This document shows, piece after piece, positions 27,195 to 35,372 of a stretch of 63,950 bases of DNA. Origin of the DNA: a virus; IMG/VR virus record IMGVR_UViG_3300009158_002119, positions 1 to 63,950 of that record; one strand, given 5' to 3'. Position 1 is the first letter of the stretch, and each line of letters begins with the position of its first letter. Under the pieces are notes generated by a model, which saw only the letters and a program-made list of their open reading frames with translations, made no database searches and was not told the DNA's origin. The position numbers and the translations under genes are program-made.

Positions 27195-29978
27195 GTGATA
27201 TCACAAGAAGAAATAAAAAGTTTCCTAGAAGGGAACGATCCTGAGGAACATATTGTTTCCGTAGAGTTTGATTACGTATCAGACCACATTTTCAAAATTA
27301 AAGAAGTACCTGGTAAAGGTAAAATTATACAACAAGATTCGTTAATCGCGTTTGCTTGGGTTGGTGATCTACGTGGTCTTAACTTTTACGAAGGTTCCAA
27401 AGCATTGCAAAAACAGGCGATGGGTAAATATGGTATCCTCATAGAAAAACTCCGAACAGATGGTAATGAACGATTAGAAGAAGGATTAACCTTTATGGTT
27501 AAATCCATTAAAGGATATCGTTCTTTAACCCAATTCTTCCGTGATGGTGGAATTGATCCGTGGGGTGAAAAGGCAAAAGATAAAATCCTAATGGTTTCTC
27601 CTGTGGAACAATACCTCATCTCAAAAGAGAAAAGATTGTTCAAAGGGTTTGAGGAATACAATGATATAACGAGGTTTGTATTTGACCTTGAGACGACCGC
27701 ATTAGAACCAAAGGATGGTCGTATCTTTATGATTGGAATGAAAACAAATAAAGGATTCCAAAAAGTTATTGAATGTTCAAACGAAGATGAGGAACGAGCA
27801 GGTCTTGTGGAGTTCTTCAAAACAATAGACCAACTTAAACCATCAATCATTGCGGGGTATAACTCAGCAAACTTTGACTGGTTTTGGATATTTGAAAGAT
27901 GTAAATCACTTCATTTAGATATTAAGAAGATTGCAATCTCAATGAATGCTAAAAAGACAATATCACAAAAAGAATCAATGTTAAAGTTGGCAAATGAGGT
28001 TGAAAGATTTAATCAAGTTCAAATGTGGGGTTATAATGTAATTGATATTATTCACTCAGTTCGTAGATCACAAGCGATCAACTCAAACATTAAAGAGGCA
28101 GGTTTGAAGTATATTACCAAGTTTATTGATGCCGAAGCAAAAGATCGTATCTATATTGACCACACAAGTATTGGTCCAATGTATGCAGAAAAGGACGAAT
28201 ATTGGTTAAACGTAGAAAATGGTAATTACAAAAAAGTTGGATCCGATCCAAAGGTAGATGAGATATGTGTAAGACGAGGGGATGTATATCTTAAAACAAC
28301 GGGGGACGACATAGTTGAGCGTTATCTTGACGATGACCTTGAGGAAACGTTGATTGTGGATGACGAGTTCAACCAAGCAACGTTTCTATTAGCATCCTTG
28401 GTACCAACAACATATGAAAGAGCATCCACAATGGGAACGGCAACATTATGGAAAATGGTAATGTTGGCTTGGTCATATAAATATGGTTTGGCAATACCAC
28501 AGAAAAAAGAACGAAGAAGTTTTGTTGGTGGTTTATCACGTTTACTTAAAGTAGGTTATTCTAAGGACGTTCTTAAGCTTGACTACTCGTCACTATACCC
28601 ATCCATTCAGTTAGTTCACGACGTGTTCCCTGAGTGTGATATAACGGGAGCAATGAAGGGGTTATTAACCTACTTCCGTAACTCTCGTATTATGTATAAG
28701 AACTTGGCGGCAGAATATAAAACCATAGATAAGAAGAAATCAACATCTTTTGACCGTAAACAATTACCTATTAAGATCTTTATTAATGCGTTCTTCGGAT
28801 CGTTATCAGCACCACAGGTATTTCCGTGGGGTGATATTGACATGGGGGAACAGATTACTTGTACAGGTAGACAATACCTACGACAAATGTTAAAGTTCTT
28901 TAGTAAACGAGGATATAGTCCTTTGGTATGTGATACCGATGGTATGAACTTCTCATTACCTGATGGTGGTGTTGATGACAGAGTTTATATAGGTAAAGGA
29001 AAAAATTGGTTGGTTAAAGAGGGTAAAGAATATCGTGGTTATGATGCCGATGTTGCAGAGTTTAATGATATCTTTATGAAAGGTGAAATGGGACTTGATT
29101 GTGATGGTACTTGGGATTCTTGTATTAACTTGGCTCGTAAGAACTACGCAACAATGGAACAAAATGGTAAGGTTAAATTAACGGGTAATAGTATTAAGTC
29201 TAAGAAGATGCCAAAATACATTGAGAAGTTTTTGGATAAGGGAGTTAAACAATTACTTAGAGGTGAGGGTAAAGAATTTATTGAGTGGTATTATGAGTAT
29301 ATCCAAAAGATATTTGACCAAAGAGTTCCGTTGGCTGAGATTGCATCTAAATCAAGAGTTAAATTAAGTGTTGAGGATTACATCAAACGTAGTAAACAAA
29401 CTACTAAAGCGGGTAATCTTAATTCACGAATGGCTCATATGGAACTTCTTATTAGAGATGGGATACAATCAAATCTTGGAGATACAATCCTTTATGTTAA
29501 CAACGGAACAAAGGCATCTCATGGTGATGTTCAGAAAGTTAATGAAAAAATGACTAAGAAGGAAAAAGATGAATACTTTGAGAAACACGGTAAAATGCCA
29601 GTACTTGGTTCACACGTAGAATTAAATTGTTATCGTATTGAACCATCGGATTTAGAAAATAACCCCGAAATGTTAGGGGAATATAATATCCAAAGAGCAA
29701 TTGCAACTTTTAACAAACGAGTTGAACCTTTGATGATTGTATTTGATGATGAGGTTAGAGATACTTTATTAGTTAAGGATCCTGAAGATAGAAGTTTCTA
29801 TACATCAGACCAATGTAAATTGATTAATGGTAAACCATTTAGTCCTGGTGACCAAGATGATGTTTACGAAAACTTAATTAAAATGGAACAAGGTGAAGTA
29901 GAGTTTTGGGAATCTGTCGGTATTGATCCAAACTATATGTATGGATTGGCCGAAGAAGGTTGGGAAGAATTCGTGTGA
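27195..29978 (+). CDS. family B DNA polymerase with 3'-5' exonuclease
   Basis: 927 residues, close to T4 gp43 (898). The exonuclease domain has ExoI FVFDLETTALEP (D164, E166), ExoII GYNSANFDWF (N223, D228) and ExoIII YNVIDIIHS (Y280, D284). The polymerase domain has motif A KLDYSSLYPSIQ (D463), motif B LPIKIFINAFFGS (N531) and motif C VCDTDGMNF (D580, D582). All catalytic residues are present. The start is GTG at 27195; no in-frame ATG lies nearby and the N-terminus (MISQEEIKSFLEG) aligns with gp43-like starts. It replicates the phage genome with the SSB, helicase and RNase H encoded at the other end of the window. Confidence 0.95.
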   Translation: MISQEEIKSFLEGNDPEEHIVSVEFDYVSDHIFKIKEVPGKGKIIQQDSLIAFAWVGDLRGLNFYEGSKALQKQAMGKYGILIEKLRTDGNERLEEGLTFMVKSIKGYRSLTQFFRDGGIDPWGEKAKDKILMVSPVEQYLISKEKRLFKGFEEYNDITRFVFDLETTALEPKDGRIFMIGMKTNKGFQKVIECSNEDEERAGLVEFFKTIDQLKPSIIAGYNSANFDWFWIFERCKSLHLDIKKIAISMNAKKTISQKESMLKLANEVERFNQVQMWGYNVIDIIHSVRRSQAINSNIKEAGLKYITKFIDAEAKDRIYIDHTSIGPMYAEKDEYWLNVENGNYKKVGSDPKVDEICVRRGDVYLKTTGDDIVERYLDDDLEETLIVDDEFNQATFLLASLVPTTYERASTMGTATLWKMVMLAWSYKYGLAIPQKKERRSFVGGLSRLLKVGYSKDVLKLDYSSLYPSIQLVHDVFPECDITGAMKGLLTYFRNSRIMYKNLAAEYKTIDKKKSTSFDRKQLPIKIFINAFFGSLSAPQVFPWGDIDMGEQITCTGRQYLRQMLKFFSKRGYSPLVCDTDGMNFSLPDGGVDDRVYIGKGKNWLVKEGKEYRGYDADVAEFNDIFMKGEMGLDCDGTWDSCINLARKNYATMEQNGKVKLTGNSIKSKKMPKYIEKFLDKGVKQLLRGEGKEFIEWYYEYIQKIFDQRVPLAEIASKSRVKLSVEDYIKRSKQTTKAGNLNSRMAHMELLIRDGIQSNLGDTILYVNNGTKASHGDVQKVNEKMTKKEKDEYFEKHGKMPVLGSHVELNCYRIEPSDLENNPEMLGEYNIQRAIATFNKRVEPLMIVFDDEVRDTLLVKDPEDRSFYTSDQCKLINGKPFSPGDQDDVYENLIKMEQGEVEFWESVGIDPNYMYGLAEEGWEEFV

Positions 29979-29986
29979 TGAGGTGT

Positions 29987-30337
29987 TTATGACATCTTCA
30001 ACCCGTCTGAAGATAGGATATACCAGTTACCCTGAACAAATTGAAATTGGACACAAGCCCCCTTTTCTAACAATAGTTCATCCCACTCCTCATCAATTTT
30101 TCCTGTGTTAGGTTTAACTAAAACACTAACCAATGATTTTATAATAATACGATTGGTGGTTTCAGAGTTTAATAAAATTTCTGACCCACCGATTGTTTTA
30201 ACAATAATTAAATCCTCACCATTGGTGGTGTGATTCTTTTCTAACAAAATTAAATTATTATATTCAGTTTTGTGTTCTATTACAATATTTTGTTTCATTA
30301 CTGTTTTTCTTATTGGTATTTCTTTAATTATTGGCAT
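29987..30337 (-). CDS. hypothetical protein, 116 aa
   Basis: Mostly beta-strand sequence (MPIIKEIPIRKTVMKQNIVI, RIIIKSLVSVLVKP, CVQFQFVQGNWYILSSDG). The end looks like the small barrel tails common in phage capsid or neck decoration proteins. The first base is one base beyond the stop of the neck protein gene upstream on the minus strand, so the two are co-transcribed. It converges with DNA polymerase, 8 bases apart, with no clear terminator between them. Function unknown. Confidence 0.6.
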   Translation of the reverse strand: MPIIKEIPIRKTVMKQNIVIEHKTEYNNLILLEKNHTTNGEDLIIVKTIGGSEILLNSETTNRIIIKSLVSVLVKPNTGKIDEEWDELLLEKGACVQFQFVQGNWYILSSDGLKMS

Positions 30338-30338
30338 A

Positions 30339-31463
30339 TTAAATAACGTAAATTTGTCTTGGAAACGCTCTAAATTTCATTGCCTTATTTAAGTTTTCGG
30401 CAATTAACGCTTCACGTTCCATTACCTTTTCAGGTTTTAATCTTGTTAGACGACCTTCGGCACCAATTAATTCATCAATTAATTTTGTTTTTTCATCTTT
30501 TGCCTCAGTTGCTAATGCCGCATAATCCATAGTTAAATCACCATCAGGGGATTTAAGGTTACCACTGAATTTACCTCTTACTCTTGCCAATGTTTCTTTA
30601 CAATAAGCAATAAACCATCTTCTAACCCAAACTTGAGCTGGATTATTAAGATCCAACCAACTAATTTTATCGTATGGTACATCAGAAGGTAATTTAATAA
30701 TATCAGGATTGTTTTTTAAACATTCGTCCCTATCTTCAGGACCAACATCATAATACCAATACCAAACTCTACCTTTCATCATTGTGGAATTACCAAAGTC
30801 AAATTTACCACCAGGAGTGTTCATTAAGTGAACTGCTTTCTTACCTCCCGGTAATGCGGTTACCCTATAAGTTAAATCTCCCGAAATAATTCTTTTCTGA
30901 ATGTTGATCTCTTGCATTCTTAATAACATATCAAATGCTGGCATCATAAAATAACTTCCTGCCATGTTACCCATTTGTGCAAATCCACCTGCTCCACCAA
31001 TACCACCACCAAATTCTCCGAATCCAAATCCTGCCCCAAACATTGAATTATTTAAAGTTGCCGGTGTAAACCATAACAATTCATTAAGTTCTCTGTTTTC
31101 AGGAATTTCGTATATTTGTTGGTTATGAACTAATTGTATAAAATCTTTTTTCAATACTGAATCACCACCCGCTTGTAGACCTACAATTTTAGAATAAGCA
31201 TAAGTGTATCGTGTTTCGTAATCTAAACTTCTTGTTGTAAACGCTTTTGATAATGATTGAGTGTCCATGTTTAAGTTATACAAATTAGTCCACTGAGATT
31301 CAGTTAACCAATCTTGGACGTATTGTGAATATTCGTCAATAGAAAATTCAAGAAGAGTGTCCATTTGTTCCTCTTCCAATTCTACACTTCTAAGTGGAGC
31401 GCCTAAAACGTGTTTTACTTTTTTGTATAGGTCACTTCTTTCTGGTTCGTTAATTATTGACAT
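30339..31463 (-). CDS. T4 gp13-like neck protein
   Basis: 374 residues. The N-terminal stretch YKKVKHVLGAPLRSVELEEE followed by MDTLLEFSIDEYSQYV matches the RLGAP...D-x-x-x-x-ALxxYxxY start of T4 gp13-type neck proteins. A Gly-rich, Phe/Met-rich loop lies at about 147-175 (FGAGFGFGEFGGGIGG). The C-terminal half includes WYYDVGPEDRDECL and a Trp-rich VWVRRWFIAYCKETLARVRG. Gp13 and gp14 close the portal and receive the tail. A gp14-like gene lies on the other strand 3 kb away, so the neck genes are split by an inverted block. Confidence 0.55.
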   Translation of the reverse strand: MSIINEPERSDLYKKVKHVLGAPLRSVELEEEQMDTLLEFSIDEYSQYVQDWLTESQWTNLYNLNMDTQSLSKAFTTRSLDYETRYTYAYSKIVGLQAGGDSVLKKDFIQLVHNQQIYEIPENRELNELLWFTPATLNNSMFGAGFGFGEFGGGIGGAGGFAQMGNMAGSYFMMPAFDMLLRMQEINIQKRIISGDLTYRVTALPGGKKAVHLMNTPGGKFDFGNSTMMKGRVWYWYYDVGPEDRDECLKNNPDIIKLPSDVPYDKISWLDLNNPAQVWVRRWFIAYCKETLARVRGKFSGNLKSPDGDLTMDYAALATEAKDEKTKLIDELIGAEGRLTRLKPEKVMEREALIAENLNKAMKFRAFPRQIYVI

Positions 31464-31476
31464 ATGAGTTTTATTT

Positions 31477-31483
31477 ATAAATA
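31477..31483 (-). promoter_or_regulatory. TATTTAT element, candidate phage promoter (minus strand)
   Basis: On the minus strand AGATATTTATAAATAAAAC, 13 bases before the ATG of the neck protein gene. Confidence 0.55.
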
Positions 31484-31488
31484 TCTTA

Positions 31489-32577
31489 TTATTTTGTTCT
31501 TAACAAATATAATTCGTTAACAAATTCCCAATTAACGTGATTCCAAAAATTATTTATATATTCGTCACGTTTATTACGATATTTTAGATAGTATGCGTGT
31601 TCCCACACATCAAGTCCTAATAGTGGATACCCACCATCTTTGACTACATTCATTAATGGATTATCTTGATTAGATGTGGAAATAATTTTTAATCTATTAT
31701 TTTTAGTTAAAATTAACCAAGCCCACCCTGATCCAAATCTATCTTTAGCAACCTGATTAAATTCATCTTTTAATTTTTTAATATTTCCGTATTGTTTTGT
31801 AATTTTTTCAAATACTTCACCACTTGGTTTTTGTTTGGTTGGACTTAACATTTTCCAAAATAAAGCGTGATTAAAGGCACCACCAGCATTATTTCTAACT
31901 TTAGTATCATACTTACTAATATTTTTGATTATGTCTTCTAATTCAACATCACCTTTTTTATTTGATAACGCATCATTTAATTTCTTAACATAACCTTTAT
32001 AATGTTTGTTGTAATGGATATCCATAGTTTCAGGATCTACAAATTGTTTCATTGATGAATATGAATATGGTAATTTTTCAATACCAATTTTTTTCATTTC
32101 CATTATAAAATCTTTTTTGATATTTTGTTTTTCTGAAATTAAAATTTGTTCATTAATAAGATTAATTTTATTGTTAATCCCTTTAAACCCTTCAAAAACA
32201 TATTCATTAAATTGTGGGTATTCTTCTTCAAACATTTTAATTAGTCGGCCACCATATGCATTTGCTTCATCTTCATTCTGACCACCAATGTTTGGACCTT
32301 GTTCTCTTTTAAGAACATTTATTTGGTAAGCATGAACCCACTCATGAGCTAATGTTCTCATTATATCACGATTTAATCTACCATCAGTTAATACTTTAAT
32401 TCCATTTTTTGGGTGTTGACTACCTGTAGACATTCCACCTATTTTTTTACCCACAAATTGAATAGTGATATCCTCCTTTAATTGATAATTCTTTTGTAAG
32501 AATTTAATAAAGGTGTGAATTAACTCGTTATACTTTGAATCAAGTCCTGAATTTATACGTTTGATGCTTACTTTCAT
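31489..32577 (-). CDS. HExxH metallopeptidase fused to Mn-type superoxide dismutase
   Basis: 362 residues. Residues 1-130 carry a zinc-peptidase motif LAHEWVHAYQ (H78, E79, H82), with NEDEANAYGG (101-110) as a plausible third-ligand helix. Residues 165-362 are a complete Fe/Mn superoxide dismutase: LPYSYSSMKQF, metal ligands H188 (IHYNKHYKGYV), H237 (FNHALFW), D323 and H327 (DVWEHAYYL), plus GSGWAWLIL and VNWEFV. The Gly of GGAFNH and the Gln of SNQDNPL (Q304) follow the Mn-type pattern. Dismutation of superoxide is strongly predicted; the peptidase substrate is unknown. It lies in the minus block between SNF2 helicase and neck protein. Confidence 0.9.
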   Translation of the reverse strand: MKVSIKRINSGLDSKYNELIHTFIKFLQKNYQLKEDITIQFVGKKIGGMSTGSQHPKNGIKVLTDGRLNRDIMRTLAHEWVHAYQINVLKREQGPNIGGQNEDEANAYGGRLIKMFEEEYPQFNEYVFEGFKGINNKINLINEQILISEKQNIKKDFIMEMKKIGIEKLPYSYSSMKQFVDPETMDIHYNKHYKGYVKKLNDALSNKKGDVELEDIIKNISKYDTKVRNNAGGAFNHALFWKMLSPTKQKPSGEVFEKITKQYGNIKKLKDEFNQVAKDRFGSGWAWLILTKNNRLKIISTSNQDNPLMNVVKDGGYPLLGLDVWEHAYYLKYRNKRDEYINNFWNHVNWEFVNELYLLRTK

Positions 32578-32582
32578 TAATG

Positions 32583-32589
32583 ATAAATA
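32583..32589 (-). promoter_or_regulatory. TATTTAT element (minus strand)
   Basis: Minus strand GATAATATTTATCATTAATG, 5 bases before the ATG of the peptidase-SOD gene; itself part of the near-palindrome GATAATATTTATC. Confidence 0.4.
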
Positions 32590-32608
32590 TTATCAATAAC
32601 AAAAAGAT

Positions 32609-34378
32609 TTATCTTCTCTTGTTAATTAAACCAAGGATTTCCTCAACAACATCACCAACGTTTTCAGGTTGTTGATCACCCATAACGGTTCTAATGATTT
32701 CTTTTTTACGATTTAGTATGTCATATACCGCACCTTCTATTGTATTTTCATACAATGGGTAATAAACAAGTACGTTTGATTTTTGACCATAACGATACGC
32801 TCTATCTTCAGCCTGAGCGTGTTCAGCGGGAACAAATGATAGGTCATTCATAATAACAACCTCAGCGGCAGTTAAAGTTAAACCAACACCAGCAGCTTTT
32901 AAATTCCCCACAAATACTTTAATCTTATCGTTCTCTTGAAACTCATCAACTGCGTTTTGACGATGAGGTTTGGAACAACTACCGTCTAAATAAACTGCTT
33001 GTTTACCAAAGTGTTGGTAAATTGTTTGTAAGGTATCTGTAAAATTAGTAAAGATTATAACTTTCTTACCTTGTTCAATGATGTTTTCAGCAAATTCAAT
33101 TGTCTGTTTTGTTTTTTCATTTGCAATAACCTTCCTTACTTTCATCAATTTTGAGAACTGAACGGTAAGGGAAGAGGATTCGTCTTTTTTATTATCAAAC
33201 CAATCATAGTATTCACCCATCAGTTCTTCATACTCTTTTGATTTCAAACGAAGATATACAGGAGAAATAATTTTATCGGGAAGATCTAACACATCTTCTT
33301 TTAACCTACGAAGAATTTGTTTTGAAGTTCTATCTCTTAACTCTTCCAAATTAGATGCCCCCGTTACGTTCCAAACTTTTCTTCTACCCGCCATAAATTG
33401 GTAACCCTGACAATAACGAATAGCGTAAGCCATCCAATTTTGTGCAACAGGTGATTCAATAATATTCAGTAAGTTATAGTAGTTCATTGGACGAGAAGTC
33501 ATTGGAGTTCCCGTTAATAACCAAACTCTTTTAATATCCTTAACAAAATGATTTATGATTTTTGTTCGTTGAGCTTGGGGATTTGAAATCATATGTGCCT
33601 CATCTAAAATAACAAGATCAAAGTTTGATTGATTTAATATTGATCCATTTTTCTTTTTTGGATCAGTATCGTGGAAATTTTTTAGGATATCATAATTAAC
33701 GATAACAAAATCAGATTCAGTTGAAAATTTCTTTCCTTCTGCAATATAAACAGGTCTATCTGAATAATTTTCAATTTCACGTTGCCAGTTAATCTTTAAT
33801 GATGCAGGACAAATAATCAATATTTTCTTTGATCCTGTCTCTAAAGCGGCAATAATTGTTGCGGTTGTTTTACCAAGACCCATATCATCAGCAAGAATGA
33901 ATCGTCTTGATCCTGCCAACTTTTCTACCGCTTCTTTTTGATGTTCCAATGGAGGTCGGTGATCATATTTAGAATAATCTACCTCAACTTTTTCAACATT
34001 GTGAGTTTTTATTAATGAAGATTTAGGAACCCAAAATTCTGTTAAAGGATCCTTTTCAAAGAACTTACCCCAAATATGATATGATTTTTCTTTCTCAACT
34101 AATAATTTCTCAATGTAAATTTTTTCAGGAGTTTCCATCAAATATCTTTCTTCGGCAAACTTCTTTGCAAAATATGTATCAAGATCAACCCACTTACGAG
34201 CAACCTTAGGAACCGTATCAAAATAATTTATAATGTAATCTGATTGAGTTCTTGTTGGGTAAAACTTTTTACTAGTTTCTTTTTTTGTTTTTAGATACAA
34301 TATATGATTGTTGGCACCCGAATACGAGTCCAATAAGGACAAAGCTTTATGCTCTATTAGTGATGGGGCAACTTCCAA
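32609..34378 (-). CDS. SNF2-family DNA helicase/translocase
   Basis: About 589 residues from a TTG at 34378 (MEVAPSLIEHKALSLLD). A longer reading from a TTG at 34435 adds a hydrophobic leader that overlaps the promoter motif and is less likely. Motifs in order: Q-like PPLEHQKEAVEKL, Walker A LADDMGLGKTTATI, Ia ICPASLKINWQRE, II DEAH, III LLTGTPMTSRP, IV KVIIFTNFTDTL, V AGVGLTLTAAEVVI and VI QAEDRAYRYGQKSNV. This is the SNF2/SMARCAL1-like SF2 class. T4 uses UvsW for fork remodelling and recombination; this gene may fill that role. It diverges from the gp14-like gene. Confidence 0.9.
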   Translation of the reverse strand: MEVAPSLIEHKALSLLDSYSGANNHILYLKTKKETSKKFYPTRTQSDYIINYFDTVPKVARKWVDLDTYFAKKFAEERYLMETPEKIYIEKLLVEKEKSYHIWGKFFEKDPLTEFWVPKSSLIKTHNVEKVEVDYSKYDHRPPLEHQKEAVEKLAGSRRFILADDMGLGKTTATIIAALETGSKKILIICPASLKINWQREIENYSDRPVYIAEGKKFSTESDFVIVNYDILKNFHDTDPKKKNGSILNQSNFDLVILDEAHMISNPQAQRTKIINHFVKDIKRVWLLTGTPMTSRPMNYYNLLNIIESPVAQNWMAYAIRYCQGYQFMAGRRKVWNVTGASNLEELRDRTSKQILRRLKEDVLDLPDKIISPVYLRLKSKEYEELMGEYYDWFDNKKDESSSLTVQFSKLMKVRKVIANEKTKQTIEFAENIIEQGKKVIIFTNFTDTLQTIYQHFGKQAVYLDGSCSKPHRQNAVDEFQENDKIKVFVGNLKAAGVGLTLTAAEVVIMNDLSFVPAEHAQAEDRAYRYGQKSNVLVYYPLYENTIEGAVYDILNRKKEIIRTVMGDQQPENVGDVVEEILGLINKRR

Positions 34379-34413
34379 AATTTTGTTTTTTATAAAAATA
34401 ACAATAAAAAAGA

Positions 34414-34420
34414 TATTTAT
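34414..34420 (+). promoter_or_regulatory. TATTTAT element, plus arm of divergent pair
   Basis: AAGATATTTATCAATAAATAC, 16 bases before the ATG at 34437. Forms an inverted pair with 34423-34429. Confidence 0.6.
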
Positions 34421-34422
34421 CA

Positions 34423-34429
34423 ATAAATA
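34423..34429 (-). promoter_or_regulatory. TATTTAT element, minus arm of divergent pair
   Basis: Minus strand CGTATTTATTGATAAATATC, 44 bases before the preferred TTG start of the SNF2 helicase; two bases separate it from the plus arm. Confidence 0.55.
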
Positions 34430-34436
34430 CGACAAA

Positions 34437-34949
34437 ATGGCGAATAGAGTTCCTATAACAAGACTAGGTAAATTTTTTGGTGATAACGATTTTAACCTTG
34501 AGGTTGAGATGGGTCAAGAGTGGTTGGTTGGTGATATGAATTTCACTTGTGTACTTTATAGAGTTGATAAAGTAAAAACCAAAATTGATGATGTGTATGG
34601 TGAAACGGTTAAGGACGGTGTTAAATTTTTACCCCCTGTTGAGTTCAACGCATATATTGCAATTGCTGCACCTGAAAATAAATTCTTGGGTTCCACAAAA
34701 ATGGATCAACTTGAGCCTGGTAATATTACAATGTCGGTTTATTTAAAAACTTTAGAAGATTTAGAAATTGATATTCAGTTTGGTGATTATGTTGGTTATT
34801 ACGATACGGAAAGTTTTGTGAGATACTATACCGTGGTTAATGATGGTCGTGTCACTTCAGATATAAAACATACTTATAAAGGATATAAACCTTTTTATAG
34901 GACAATAATTGGATCACCTGTCGGACCAAACGAATTTAGAGGATTATGA
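34437..34949 (+). CDS. putative gp14-like neck protein
   Basis: 170 residues from the ATG at 34437 (MANRVPITRLGKFFGDND). An upstream in-frame start at 34308 lies inside the helicase gene and is rejected. YGETVKDGVKFLPPVEFNAY resembles the YGE-K...PPVEL segment of T4-like gp14 neck proteins, followed by a beta barrel (FGDYVGYYDTESFVRYYTVV). It is shorter than T4 gp14 (256 aa). The stop overlaps the next start (ATGA). It is the first gene of the long structural operon, consistent with neck assembly. Confidence 0.5.
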   Translation: MANRVPITRLGKFFGDNDFNLEVEMGQEWLVGDMNFTCVLYRVDKVKTKIDDVYGETVKDGVKFLPPVEFNAYIAIAAPENKFLGSTKMDQLEPGNITMSVYLKTLEDLEIDIQFGDYVGYYDTESFVRYYTVVNDGRVTSDIKHTYKGYKPFYRTIIGSPVGPNEFRGL

Positions 34950-35371
34950 AAATAATAGCTGATGAAAAAGAAGGGTTGTTAAAAAATAAAATTAACAATT
35001 TAATTGGTAAAAAAGTAATGTGTTATTATGACTTACATAGACACACATTTTCGGTAACCCATAAAGGACTTCTTATGTTAAAGGCTGACTATTTAAAATT
35101 AAATGATGTTGAGTTTAGAGTAAGACAAGGTGGAAAACAAAAAGTAAGAGACGAAAAAAGAAAAAATGTTCACGCATTTGTTATTGGTAATTTAGATGAT
35201 TATTGTGAATTTCCTTGTAGGAATATTCCAGTACCTGAATCAAATGATGTGGTTACATACAATCCTTACAAATATGATTCTTTTGTTAATAAAACAACGG
35301 AAGAACCAATTTATAAGTCAAATGAAATTGAAATGATTAACATTAAAGATAAAATATTTTTAATAAACTAA
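34946..35371 (+). CDS. conserved hypothetical protein with RKNVHAFV motif
   Basis: 141 residues. CYYDLHRHTFSVTHKGLL, EFRVRQGGKQKVRDEKRKN and NVHAFVIGNL form a conserved core that I recall from uncharacterised phage and plasmid proteins (YxxLHxxxxSV...RKNVHAFV). The His-rich and Arg-rich core could bind nucleic acid or a nucleotide, but the function is unknown. It overlaps the upstream gene by 4 bases (ATGA) and precedes the tail-completion gene by one base, so translation is likely coupled. Confidence 0.65.
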   Translation: MKIIADEKEGLLKNKINNLIGKKVMCYYDLHRHTFSVTHKGLLMLKADYLKLNDVEFRVRQGGKQKVRDEKRKNVHAFVIGNLDDYCEFPCRNIPVPESNDVVTYNPYKYDSFVNKTTEEPIYKSNEIEMINIKDKIFLIN

Positions 35372-35372
35372 T

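Noticed and set aside
27386-27850. Minus-strand open frame of 154 codons
   Set aside because: Antisense to the exonuclease domain of DNA polymerase, which has all catalytic motifs in the plus frame.
34308-34436. Upstream start for the gp14-like gene
   Set aside because: It would place the N-terminus antisense to the SNF2 helicase and across the promoter pair; the ATG at 34437 gives a good N-terminus.
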